Under the pieces are notes generated by a model. That model worked only from the letters and a program-made list of their open reading frames with translations. It was not told the DNA's origin and ran no database searches. The position numbers and the translations under genes were made by a program. Positions 26,603-33,349 of a stretch of DNA of 64,000 nt are shown here, piece after piece (the first letter of the stretch is position 1; every line of letters begins with the position of its first letter). The DNA comes from Oscillospiraceae bacterium (GTDB taxonomy: Bacteria > Bacillota > Clostridia > Oscillospirales > Ruminococcaceae), in contig CABIZB010000002.1 of assembly GCA_902363145.1 (NCBI GenBank), positions 310,001 through 374,000 of the forward strand. Reading direction: 5' to 3'.

Positions 26603-26918
26603 AGCCGTCCTCCCCGAAAAATTTTTTCAGATTTTCCACCGCTTCCTCCTCAGAGATATCGCCGCCGAACACGCCATAGATCTTGCCCAGAAGCTCCAGC
26701 GCACGGAGCTTGTCATAAAGCTTCACCTCAATGCCCTTTGTGCCTGCCTTTATGGAAGCCACAGCCTTTGCCGACTGCCTGTTGAGCAGAGCCGTGTCCG
26801 TCACCGTCATGACCTGTCCCCTTTCGGGCAGCGTTTCAAGGGAAACGAACTTGGTGAAGTCGGAAAAAGCCACAGCCGCAATCTCCCCGATTATTTTGTC
26901 CTTTGATATTTTCCTCAA
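26589..26918 (-). CDS. terminase small subunit
   Basis: About 109 residues. The TTG at 26918 is preferred since AGGAGG lies six bases upstream; an ATG at 26942 would place that site within the gene. The helical N-terminus and segment QVMTVTDTALLNRQSAKAVASIK fit small terminase subunits that recognise the packaging site. It directly precedes the large subunit, as in most phages. Confidence 0.7.
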   Translation of the reverse strand: MRKISKDKIIGEIAAVAFSDFTKFVSLETLPERGQVMTVTDTALLNRQSAKAVASIKAGTKGIEVKLYDKLRALELLGKIYGVFGGDISEEEAVENLKKFFGEDGFGTD

Positions 26919-26957
26919 CAGCGCCCTCCTTTCTTGTTGCACTACGCAAATCAGAAC

Positions 26958-27146
26958 TTAAAAATAATTCTCCCATATGTACTCCCTGAGCAAATGTCCG
27001 TACTCCGCAAGGAAATCCCTTATGATATTGTCACGCACATTTTCAACAAGCTCTTCAATAAAGCAGTCCAGACACATTCCGAAGCGCTCGCACTCCTCAC
27101 GCTCCGTACTTTCCTCGCACACAGGGCAGTACAAAACCTTTTCCAT
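26958..27146 (-). CDS. 62-residue Cys-rich phage protein
   Basis: Starts at ATG 27146 with AAGGAGGTG upstream. Two Cys pairs (CPVC at 7-10 and MCLDC at 23-27) form a probable zinc ribbon, followed by an amphipathic acidic helix (EELVENVRDNIIRDFLAEY). It is the first gene of the phage operon, 70-100 bases after the promoter. No family recognised; position suggests a regulatory or packaging accessory role. Confidence 0.7.
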   Translation of the reverse strand: MEKVLYCPVCEESTEREECERFGMCLDCFIEELVENVRDNIIRDFLAEYGHLLREYIWENYF

Positions 27147-27218
27147 ACGCCTCACCTCCTTACAATTTAGCACTATGCAATTTTAAACTTGCAGTTCTTA
27201 TTTGCATCTTGCAAAATT

Positions 27219-27247
27219 ATAATACCACACTATCTTGCGATTGTCAA
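27219..27247 (-). promoter_or_regulatory. promoter of phage cassette, embedded in repeated GCAA motifs
   Basis: On the minus strand: TTGACA (27247-27242), a 17-bp spacer, then TATTAT (27224-27219). The motif GCAAGAT occurs inside the spacer (27237-27231) and again just after the -10 (27213-27207). Related words (GCATTGCGCAA 27250-27260, GCATTACGCAA 27321-27331, GCACTATGCAA 27171-27181, GCACTACGCAA near 26939-26949) crowd the region. These look like operator sites. Confidence 0.7.
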
Positions 27248-27353
27248 TAGCATTGCGCAAAATTTCTACCGTTTTTTGCAGATTTGTGGAATATATGCAA
27301 AAAATGCCGGTACACTTATTGCATTACGCAATTATATTTGCATAATACTAATA

Positions 27354-27507
27354 CTAATCTTTAATCGTTCTATAGACAAAGCCGACAGATGAAATAAGAC
27401 CAGTCTAGGAAAGCGACTGCAGGCGGGCTTGTCGCCCGGCAAGGGAGCTTGACGAAGAATGGGCTTATTTCAGCCGAGGATTTGTCTATAGGTTGATTGA
27501 GGATTAG
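27354..27507. mobile_element. MITE, long form (154 bp), copy 2
   Basis: Same length as copy 1 at 1694-1847 and nearly the same sequence, flanked by TA at 27352-27353 and 27508-27509. The left flank carries a doubled ATACTA, suggesting insertion beside an older end. Located between the phage operon promoter region and the terminator of the U32 gene. Confidence 0.88.
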
Positions 27508-27518
27508 TATAAGCAAAA

Positions 27519-27550
27519 CAAAAAAAGCCGAGCTTCCGCCCGACTTTTTT
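27519..27550 (-). terminator. terminator of the mltG-U32 operon
   Basis: AAAAAAG(T)CGGGC / GCTCGGCTTTTTT stem on the minus strand with two G-T pairs and a GGAA loop. It lies 100 bp beyond the U32 stop because a short MITE has inserted between them. Confidence 0.75.
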
Positions 27551-27553
27551 ATA

Positions 27554-27649
27554 CTAATCCCCAATAAAACTATAGACAAAAAAATCATCGCATAATCCTT
27601 ATACGCAAGATCATGCTTGATTTTTGTATAGCTTTTAATTGGTTCTTAG
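27554..27649. mobile_element. MITE, short form (96 bp), copy 1
   Basis: TA-flanked (27552-27553, 27650-27651), with ends CTAATCCCCAATAAAACTATAG and the complement of CTATACAAAA...; the interior repeats the ATAATC...TTGCGTAT/ATACGCAA segment shared with the other short copies. The right TA is directly followed by the TAA stop of the U32 gene. Confidence 0.85.
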
Positions 27650-27651
27650 TA

Positions 27652-28881
27652 TTAACTTCTTTTTCTGATAATGGTATGGCAGGGAAAATCAATTCCCGTT
27701 GTGTTGGGCATGGAAAACTTCATCGCCGCATGGCAGGTGTTTTCGACCTGATTGCCCTCAGCGTCGGTTATCTCGGTTACTGTGTATTCCACAGGTCTGC
27801 ACGAGGGAGCAAGTATCTCCAGCTTGTCGCCCAGCAGGAACTTGTTCCTTTGCTCCGCATATATGCGGCCGTTTTCGCACTTATCCACCACAGCGCACAC
27901 ATCATAGGAGCGGATATATCCGCTGTCCTCATAATACTGTCTGCACTCTGAGGGGTGTCCGAAGAAAAATCCTGTGCAGTAGTCACGGTGGCTCACCTTG
28001 AATACCTCGTCCCTGATATAATCGGGGAGCTTGTAGTCATCGGGATGCTCTTTGTACCAGTCAACCGCCATTCTGTAAGCATTTGTTATCACCGAAACAT
28101 AGTAGGCGGACTTTGCACGTCCCTCTATTTTCAGTGAGGTAACTCCCGCCTTTACCAGCTTGTCGATGTGGTCTATCATGCACATATCCTTGGAATTGAG
28201 AATGTAAGTGCCCTTTTCGTCCTCGAAAATTGGGAAATACTGCCCCTCTCGCTTTTCTTCCATGAGATGATATCCCCATCTGCACGGCTGAGCGCACTGA
28301 CCCCTGTTTGCGTCACGGTTCACAAGGTAAGAGGAAAGCAGGCATCTGCCAGAGAATGACACGCACATAGCACCGTGAACGAATACCTCTATCTCCATAT
28401 CCGCAGGGGATTTTGCACGTATCTCCGCCACTTCGTCAAGGCTCAGCTCACGGGCAAGCACCACACGCTTTGCGCCCATGTTGTAAAGCTCATTGGCAGT
28501 GACATAATTCACAATGCCCGTCTGAGTGGACATATGGATCTCCATATCGGGAGTGTATTTCTTTATCAGGGATAAAAGTCCCAGATCCGCAACGATGGCA
28601 GCGTCAACGCCAACCTCGTATGCGTATTTGATGAACCCCTCAAAATAAGGTATCTCATCATTTCTCGGCAGAGTGTTGCAGGTAAGATAGACCTTAACGC
28701 CCCGTGCATGGCACTTTTCAACGGCACTTTTCAGCGCCGATTCGTCAAAATTTTTCGGACCTGCCCTCATGCCGAAGGAGGTGCCGCCCAGATAAACAGC
28801 GTCGGCACCGAAATCAACAGCAGCTTCAAGCCGTTCCATATCGCCCGCAGGCGCAAGAACTTCGGGAATGAACAAAGACAT
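27652..28881 (-). CDS. U32-family protein (TrhP-like tRNA hydroxylation protein)
   Basis: 409 residues. U32 hallmarks: PEVLAPAGDMERLEAA, YLGGTSFGMRA, EVFVHGAMCVSFSGRCLLSS, NRGQCAQPCRWGY and LKIEGRAKSAYYV; the cysteines of the last motifs probably hold an Fe-S cluster. Length and the C-terminal domain fit TrhP/YrrO, which with prephenate-derived donor hydroxylates U34 of some tRNAs. The position just downstream of mltG mirrors the Bacillus yrrL-yrrMNO order, supporting this. Proteolysis is less likely. The last gene of its operon; a MITE abuts its stop codon. Confidence 0.85.
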   Translation of the reverse strand: MSLFIPEVLAPAGDMERLEAAVDFGADAVYLGGTSFGMRAGPKNFDESALKSAVEKCHARGVKVYLTCNTLPRNDEIPYFEGFIKYAYEVGVDAAIVADLGLLSLIKKYTPDMEIHMSTQTGIVNYVTANELYNMGAKRVVLARELSLDEVAEIRAKSPADMEIEVFVHGAMCVSFSGRCLLSSYLVNRDANRGQCAQPCRWGYHLMEEKREGQYFPIFEDEKGTYILNSKDMCMIDHIDKLVKAGVTSLKIEGRAKSAYYVSVITNAYRMAVDWYKEHPDDYKLPDYIRDEVFKVSHRDYCTGFFFGHPSECRQYYEDSGYIRSYDVCAVVDKCENGRIYAEQRNKFLLGDKLEILAPSCRPVEYTVTEITDAEGNQVENTCHAAMKFSMPNTTGIDFPCHTIIRKRS

Positions 28882-28898
28882 AATTTCAACCTTTCAAG

Positions 28899-30266
28899 TT
28901 ATTCATCGGAATCTGCCACAAGATGAGCCTTTACAAGATTTGCCTCATGCTCATCAAGAGTGGTGGCAAAGAAGAACTCGCCTGTGTCAAGGTCGGAGCA
29001 GAAATAGTAGTAGTCCGTCTCTCTGGGATAAAGCACAGCCTGGATAGCCTCGATGCCCGGGTTGCAGATAGCTCCGGGAGGCAGTCCGCCGCCCTTGTAA
29101 GTGTCGTAAGCGTCACACATGGACTGGGAATATATCTCCAGATTGGGCTTGATGACCTCTTCCACATAGTTTGTGGTTGGGTCGGACTGGAGCAGCGGGA
29201 ACTGGTCGGGATTATTAAGTCTGTTGTGGAAAACAGAGGAAACAAGCTTCATATCAATAGAGCTGGAAGCCTCCGCCTGAACTATGGAAGCAAGGGTGAT
29301 AGTCTCGTCCAGGGTCATGCCCAGGTCTTCCATACGTCCGTACATATCGGGAGTTACCTTGTATTCAAAGTTCTTGCAGACCTTTTTTGCCACGTTCTTG
29401 GGATCCTCTTCAAGATAGAACTGGTAGGTGTCGGGGAAGAAATAGCCCTCCATCTTGTAGAACTTTTTGGAGCTGGATTTTACCTGCTTTTCAAAATCAA
29501 AGCCAAAGGTGGTGGAGTTGAACACACGGATAAATTCGTCCGCATCGCAGACACCTGCGTCCTCCAGCTTTTGGGCAGCGTCAATTAGCCTTATGCCCTC
29601 GGGGAACGTGATGTTCACAAACTCTCTGGGGTTGATAGCGTCCTTCTGCAGCGCCTCGATGATGTCGCCGTAGGTCATGTTGGGGTTGAGCTTGTGGCTG
29701 CCCGCTATGTAAGTGCCGTCCGCACCCTTGAGCTTGGAATATATGCGGAAGATAACAGGTCTTTCAATGATGCCCTCGCTCTGCAGAATGTTCGCAATAG
29801 CTTCCGTGCCTGAGTTTTCGGGTATCTCAACGGAAAATTCCGTGTCGGAGCGGCCCATTCCCAGTATCTCGGAGGAAACAGTGATGACCGCCACCGCACC
29901 CAGTACCGCCAGCGAAATTACCAGCGTTACCATGATAAGCGCAAAAATAAGCCTGCCGTGGGTCTTTTTCTTACGCTTGTCCTTTCTGCGCTTTTCCTTT
30001 ATTTCAAGGCGTTCAGCCTCAGCTTCTTCGTCCTCTTCACCGTCACCCTCTTCGTCGTCATATATATCCTCGTCATCTTCCGCCACGCTGTCGTCTGTCT
30101 CATTGTCAGGGGCAGATTTATTGTCAGCTGATGTATCAGCAACTGATGTATCGGCAGCTGATGTATCAGCACTTGACCTGTCAGCAACTTCGGAAGTCTT
30201 TTCGGTTTTCTTATCTTCTTCGGGAGTATCGGCAAATTCTGTAACATTGTCCTTTTTTTCGTCCAT
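28899..30266 (-). CDS. mltG: endolytic transglycosylase MltG
   Basis: 455 residues. The first 100 residues are cytoplasmic, acidic and repetitive (ADTS units, from tandem repeats near 30120-30180), then a basic patch (KRRKDKRKKKTHGR), one transmembrane helix (LIFALIMVTLVISLAVLGAV) and the YceG/MltG domain outside: EIPENSGTEAIANIL (LysM-like part), catalytic Glu in LASIVQAEAS, LQSDPTTNY, and YDTYKGGGLPPGAICNPG. It cuts nascent glycan strands and sets their length. The N-terminal acidic extension is longer than in Bacillus. ATG 30266 has GAAAGGAAG upstream. Confidence 0.93.
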   Translation of the reverse strand: MDEKKDNVTEFADTPEEDKKTEKTSEVADRSSADTSAADTSVADTSADNKSAPDNETDDSVAEDDEDIYDDEEGDGEEDEEAEAERLEIKEKRRKDKRKKKTHGRLIFALIMVTLVISLAVLGAVAVITVSSEILGMGRSDTEFSVEIPENSGTEAIANILQSEGIIERPVIFRIYSKLKGADGTYIAGSHKLNPNMTYGDIIEALQKDAINPREFVNITFPEGIRLIDAAQKLEDAGVCDADEFIRVFNSTTFGFDFEKQVKSSSKKFYKMEGYFFPDTYQFYLEEDPKNVAKKVCKNFEYKVTPDMYGRMEDLGMTLDETITLASIVQAEASSSIDMKLVSSVFHNRLNNPDQFPLLQSDPTTNYVEEVIKPNLEIYSQSMCDAYDTYKGGGLPPGAICNPGIEAIQAVLYPRETDYYYFCSDLDTGEFFFATTLDEHEANLVKAHLVADSDE

Positions 30267-30269
30267 TTA

Positions 30270-30929
30270 TCATCTTCCTTTCTTCCCGTCTGTTTTATCA
30301 GTCCTGCCCTGTTCAGTTTTGCTCTGATCGGAGCATTTTCTCAGATATTTTTCAGTAGCCAGCATATCCGCACAGACATCGAACCTGCCGTGGATAAGCT
30401 CGTTGCATGTGCATGAGCAGTAGCACAGCCCCATTTTTACAAGCCTTGGGTGAGCGGAAAGAAACCTGTCATAATATCCCTTACCGTAGCCCAGCCTGTA
30501 GCCCTTCATATCAAAGGAAAGCCCTGGGACAATGCACAAAGCCTTTTCAAAGGCATATGCCTTTACGCACTTTTCGGGAGCAGGCTCCAGCACGCCGAAG
30601 GTGCCTTTTTCCAGGTCGTCCATGCTTTTGATGAAGTAAAATTCCATGTCCCTTGTGCCGTCAATGCAGCGTGGAACAGCCACACGCTTTTTGTCAGCAA
30701 AAGCCTGTTCTATGATCGCCATAGTATCCACTTCAATGGCAGTGGAAACGTAGGTGAGTACAATGTCCGTGTCCCTGTACGCTCCCGATGATACCACGCG
30801 CTCAAATATTTTTCTGTCCTTGTCCGCCTTGACCTCGGCTGACATTCCTGTCCTCAGCTGCTTGCATTTGCTGCGCAGTTCGTTTTTGTATTCACGTATG
30901 TCTCCCACAGGAGCCGTTACTTTTTCCAT
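30270..30929 (-). CDS. 5-formyltetrahydrofolate cyclo-ligase
   Basis: 219 residues. Converts 5-formyl-THF to 5,10-methenyl-THF with ATP. The family signature GYRLGYGKGYYDRFL is at about 150-165, with YKNELRSKCKQLR near the start and VPGLSFDMKG before the signature. A hydrophilic tail of about 25 residues is unusual (SDQSKTEQGRTDKTDGKKGR). The start overlaps the DJ-1 gene by 13 bp; mltG follows after three bases. Confidence 0.93.
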   Translation of the reverse strand: MEKVTAPVGDIREYKNELRSKCKQLRTGMSAEVKADKDRKIFERVVSSGAYRDTDIVLTYVSTAIEVDTMAIIEQAFADKKRVAVPRCIDGTRDMEFYFIKSMDDLEKGTFGVLEPAPEKCVKAYAFEKALCIVPGLSFDMKGYRLGYGKGYYDRFLSAHPRLVKMGLCYCSCTCNELIHGRFDVCADMLATEKYLRKCSDQSKTEQGRTDKTDGKKGR

Positions 30930-31459
30930 ATGATATCCCCCGCCAGTTTTTTTGCGGCATTCACGCCGATAAGTGCGCTGATAAGCTCATAGGAAAATTC
31001 CAGAGCAGCGCCCGCACCTCTTGCGGTGATGATGTTGCCGTCCCTTACAGCGGGAACACTGAGCACCTGCGCACCTGTAAGAGCGCTCTCAAAGCCGGGG
31101 TAGCAAACAACCTTTTTACCGTTAAGAACACCTATGGAGCCAAGCACCGAGGGAGCAGCGCAGATAGCGCCCATAAATATTTTGTTGTTGGTGCAGTATG
31201 CGATTATCTGAGCAAGCTTTTTGCTGGCAGCAAGGTTCTTTGTGCCCGGCATTCCGCCCGGGAGAACTATCATCTCCAGACCGCCCACACCAGCCTCGTC
31301 AATGGTGATATCGCACTCAACGGGAATGTTGTGTGCGCCTCTTACCACTTTGCCCGTAACGCCTACAGTAAGCACTTCCTTACCGCAGCGTCTGAGCATA
31401 TCAATAGGGGTTATAGCTTCTGTCTCTTCAAAGCCTTCAGCAAGAAATACATATATCAT
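30917..31459 (-). CDS. DJ-1/PfpI-family protein (YajL-like)
   Basis: 180 residues. DJ-1 fold with the nucleophile elbow AICAAPSVLG (Cys about 100), acidic partner in FLAEGFEETEAITPIDMLRR, and GGMPGTKNL. Bacterial members such as YajL act as chaperones or in repair of glyoxal damage; the exact role cannot be set from sequence. ATG 31459 has AAAGGA upstream. Confidence 0.9.
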   Translation of the reverse strand: MIYVFLAEGFEETEAITPIDMLRRCGKEVLTVGVTGKVVRGAHNIPVECDITIDEAGVGGLEMIVLPGGMPGTKNLAASKKLAQIIAYCTNNKIFMGAICAAPSVLGSIGVLNGKKVVCYPGFESALTGAQVLSVPAVRDGNIITARGAGAALEFSYELISALIGVNAAKKLAGDIIWKK

Positions 31460-31486
31460 GATCCATTATCCTTTCATTTAAAGATT

Positions 31487-31530
31487 TATTTGAATATAAC
31501 AGTTAAAGATTTATTTGAATATAACAGTGT
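31487..31530. repeat. tandem duplication of about 24 bp at a gene end
   Basis: The phrase AAAGATTTATTTGAATATAA occurs twice in a row. The right-hand copy contains the stop codon of the DUF2156 gene, so the last codons and stop have been duplicated into the spacer. Confidence 0.8.
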
Positions 31531-32395
31531 GTTTTTCGATCATAAACGCAGGGTGATAGGAGCGCTTCGCCTTTCTCAGCCCCTCGATGCCCAGATCTTC
31601 CTCACGGTTGATGTAGGAAAATCCCACCGATGCGGAACGGGCAAACAAATAGTTTATTGCGGGATATGCTCCCTCAACGGAAGCCTCCGCCTTTTCAATG
31701 TGAACGCCCAGTGTGTCCGAGTTTATCCGCTCGCCGATGGTAAAGGCAGCCACATTTCCGCCGACCCTCAGCACGCCGCCCGAAAGCCCCAGCGCATGGA
31801 AATTCTCAAAATAGGTGTTTATGGCAAACTGCTCGCAGACCTTCGACCTGTCATCGTAAGCGTCGCTGCGGTTGTATGTGCCCACAGCATAGGTGATGCA
31901 GTCGTCAAAGTCCTTTTCTGTCAGCGGTTCGTAGGAATATTCACCATCCAGCAGCTTTTTCAGATGATTTCGCTTGCCGTGGTATTTCTTTCCTTTAAGC
32001 TCCGCAAGGTCGGAAGCGTTGTAAACATAGTCCCAGTCGCCCTCGTCGCAGGTTATCTCATAGCTGCCCTCGGGGAAATTTTCTTTGAACACAGGGAACA
32101 GGTCGGGAGTTACCGAATCTATCACAAGAGGAGAACCGTTTGCCTCCGCAAACCTCTTCATCTCCCCCAGCACCTCGGCATAATCGCCGCCGCCCGCAGG
32201 GAACGTGAAATATATGCCGCCGTCAAATGAGCATGAAATGTAAAAGTCCTTAAATCTTGTTATCCTTGTGTCGTGCATTCTCCGCCACGCCATGTTGTTT
32301 GCAAAGCAGTATTCGCAGCCCCGAAAGTCGGATATTTTCAGCAAACTGTCTATCCACGGCTTGTCGGAAAGCTCAATAACCTTAAATTCAAGCAT
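31511..32395 (-). CDS. DUF2156/LPG-synthase C-terminal-like protein
   Basis: 294 residues from ATG 32395; an upstream in-frame ATG would run deep into tmk and is rejected. It resembles the DUF2156 family, the GNAT-like aminoacyl-transferase domain of phosphatidylglycerol lysyltransferase: GKKYHGKRNHLKKLL, FTIGERINSDTLGVHIEKA, AINYLFARSA, INREEDLGIEGLRKAK. It has no membrane part, so it is a stand-alone cytoplasmic version that may transfer an amino acid to an unknown acceptor. It overlaps the tmk stop by eight bases. Confidence 0.85.
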   Translation of the reverse strand: MLEFKVIELSDKPWIDSLLKISDFRGCEYCFANNMAWRRMHDTRITRFKDFYISCSFDGGIYFTFPAGGGDYAEVLGEMKRFAEANGSPLVIDSVTPDLFPVFKENFPEGSYEITCDEGDWDYVYNASDLAELKGKKYHGKRNHLKKLLDGEYSYEPLTEKDFDDCITYAVGTYNRSDAYDDRSKVCEQFAINTYFENFHALGLSGGVLRVGGNVAAFTIGERINSDTLGVHIEKAEASVEGAYPAINYLFARSASVGFSYINREEDLGIEGLRKAKRSYHPAFMIEKHTVIFK

Positions 32396-33077
32396 CTGAA
32401 CCGATAACCTCGCCAATAATATTGAGGAGCATCTGAGTGACTTCCTCCTGAGAATAAATATGTCCGTCCTCACCGCAGCAGCTTATAATGTCCCAGCCGC
32501 ATTTTTTTGCAGCATAAAGAGCGCTTTTGCGGCAGGCAGTCATGTAAGCAATGTTGCTCTCGTGAATATCCTTCTTTGACTCATCGCCGTGATAACGCTC
32601 CGAAAGGCGCTTCTGAGAAAGCTCCACAGGGATATCAAGGATAATAGTCCTGTCAGGACGGGGAAGCCCCAGCTTGTCATACTCATAGTCCTCCAGCCAT
32701 TCAAGAAAGCCGTCCCATTCATTTTCGGGCAGCTTTGACATCTGGTGGATAGCGTTGGAGCAGACATATCTGCTGGCAAGGATAAGGTCGCCGTTCAGAT
32801 AATTTTTCTCCCAGCAAAGCTTGTAGCTGGCATATCTGTCGGCAGCGTAGAAAGTAGAAGCGGCATAAGCATTAACGTCCGCAGCGTTCTTGGAAAAATC
32901 ACCTCTCAAGTACATTTTAACAAGTGTGGCGGAGGGCATATCATAATCGGGGAAGCTGATGCCCTTAACGCTGAGCTTGGGGGAAAGGATCCCCAGCAGG
33001 CGGTCAAACTGAGTAGATTTGCCGCTGCCGTCCAGCCCGTCGATAACGATAAGCCTGCCGTGTGTGTTGTGATCCAT
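32388..33077 (-). CDS. tmk: thymidylate kinase-like protein
   Basis: 229 residues. Walker A GLDGSGKST near residues 14-22, DRYAS motif after FYAADR (about 80), and LDIPVEL, consistent with dTMP kinase, which phosphorylates dTMP to dTDP. The inserts after the P-loop (SPKLSVKGISFPDYDMPSA) follow the family. ATG 33077 has AAAGGAT upstream. It heads the operon tmk-DUF2156-DJ-1-cycloligase-mltG-U32. Confidence 0.88.
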   Translation of the reverse strand: MDHNTHGRLIVIDGLDGSGKSTQFDRLLGILSPKLSVKGISFPDYDMPSATLVKMYLRGDFSKNAADVNAYAASTFYAADRYASYKLCWEKNYLNGDLILASRYVCSNAIHQMSKLPENEWDGFLEWLEDYEYDKLGLPRPDRTIILDIPVELSQKRLSERYHGDESKKDIHESNIAYMTACRKSALYAAKKCGWDIISCCGEDGHIYSQEEVTQMLLNIIGEVIGSDA

Positions 33078-33121
33078 TATAAAAGCATCCTTTACTAAAT
33101 AAGCGATAATAACATAAAGGT

Positions 33122-33150
33122 ATTATATCACATTTTTCGGATAAGTACAA
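33122..33150 (-). promoter_or_regulatory. promoter of tmk operon
   Basis: On the minus strand: TTGTAC (33150-33145), a 17-bp spacer, TATAAT (33127-33122). Confidence 0.8.
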
Positions 33151-33288
33151 CACATTCGGACAATTTTCTCACGGAATTTCGGAAGCATGAGCTAAGTGAA
33201 AAAAAGCAGAGCCAAAAAGGCGCAGGTACGAACAAATCAACATTTCTATTTTATAAATTCTCACCAAACGCTCTCCCCTCATAAATCA

Positions 33289-33317
33289 TTGACGTAATGC
33301 CAACAATATGTTATAAT
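33289..33317 (+). promoter_or_regulatory. promoter of the EpsG-like gene
   Basis: TTGACG (33289-33294), a 17-bp spacer and TATAAT (33312-33317). It drives the membrane protein gene at 33350. Confidence 0.85.
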
Positions 33318-33349
33318 CAAAGCACTGAACATTGAAAGGACAGAGTAAA

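Larger units (their letters stand above)
17929..27247 (-). mobile_element. compact phage-derived capsid/packaging cassette
   Basis: About 9 kb of tightly packed leftward genes running from a promoter at 27219-27247 to a holin: small Cys protein, TerS, TerL, portal, scaffold, capsid, two or three connector genes, tail/baseplate-like genes, holin, then an Xre regulator. Many starts are TTG or GTG and neighbours overlap by 1-32 bp. No integrase, recombinase, replication, tape-measure or lysin gene was found within it, and no obvious att repeats at its ends. The cassette has been either stripped down or domesticated; the boundaries are inferred from gene content. Confidence 0.75.

Noticed and set aside
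18289..27146. Cassette as a tailocin
   Set aside because: Terminase, portal, scaffold and capsid genes are present and sheath/tube/tape-measure genes are not, the reverse of a tailocin.
27370..27588. 72-codon leftward frame similar to the one at 1710
   Set aside because: Same cause: MITE sequence read as protein.
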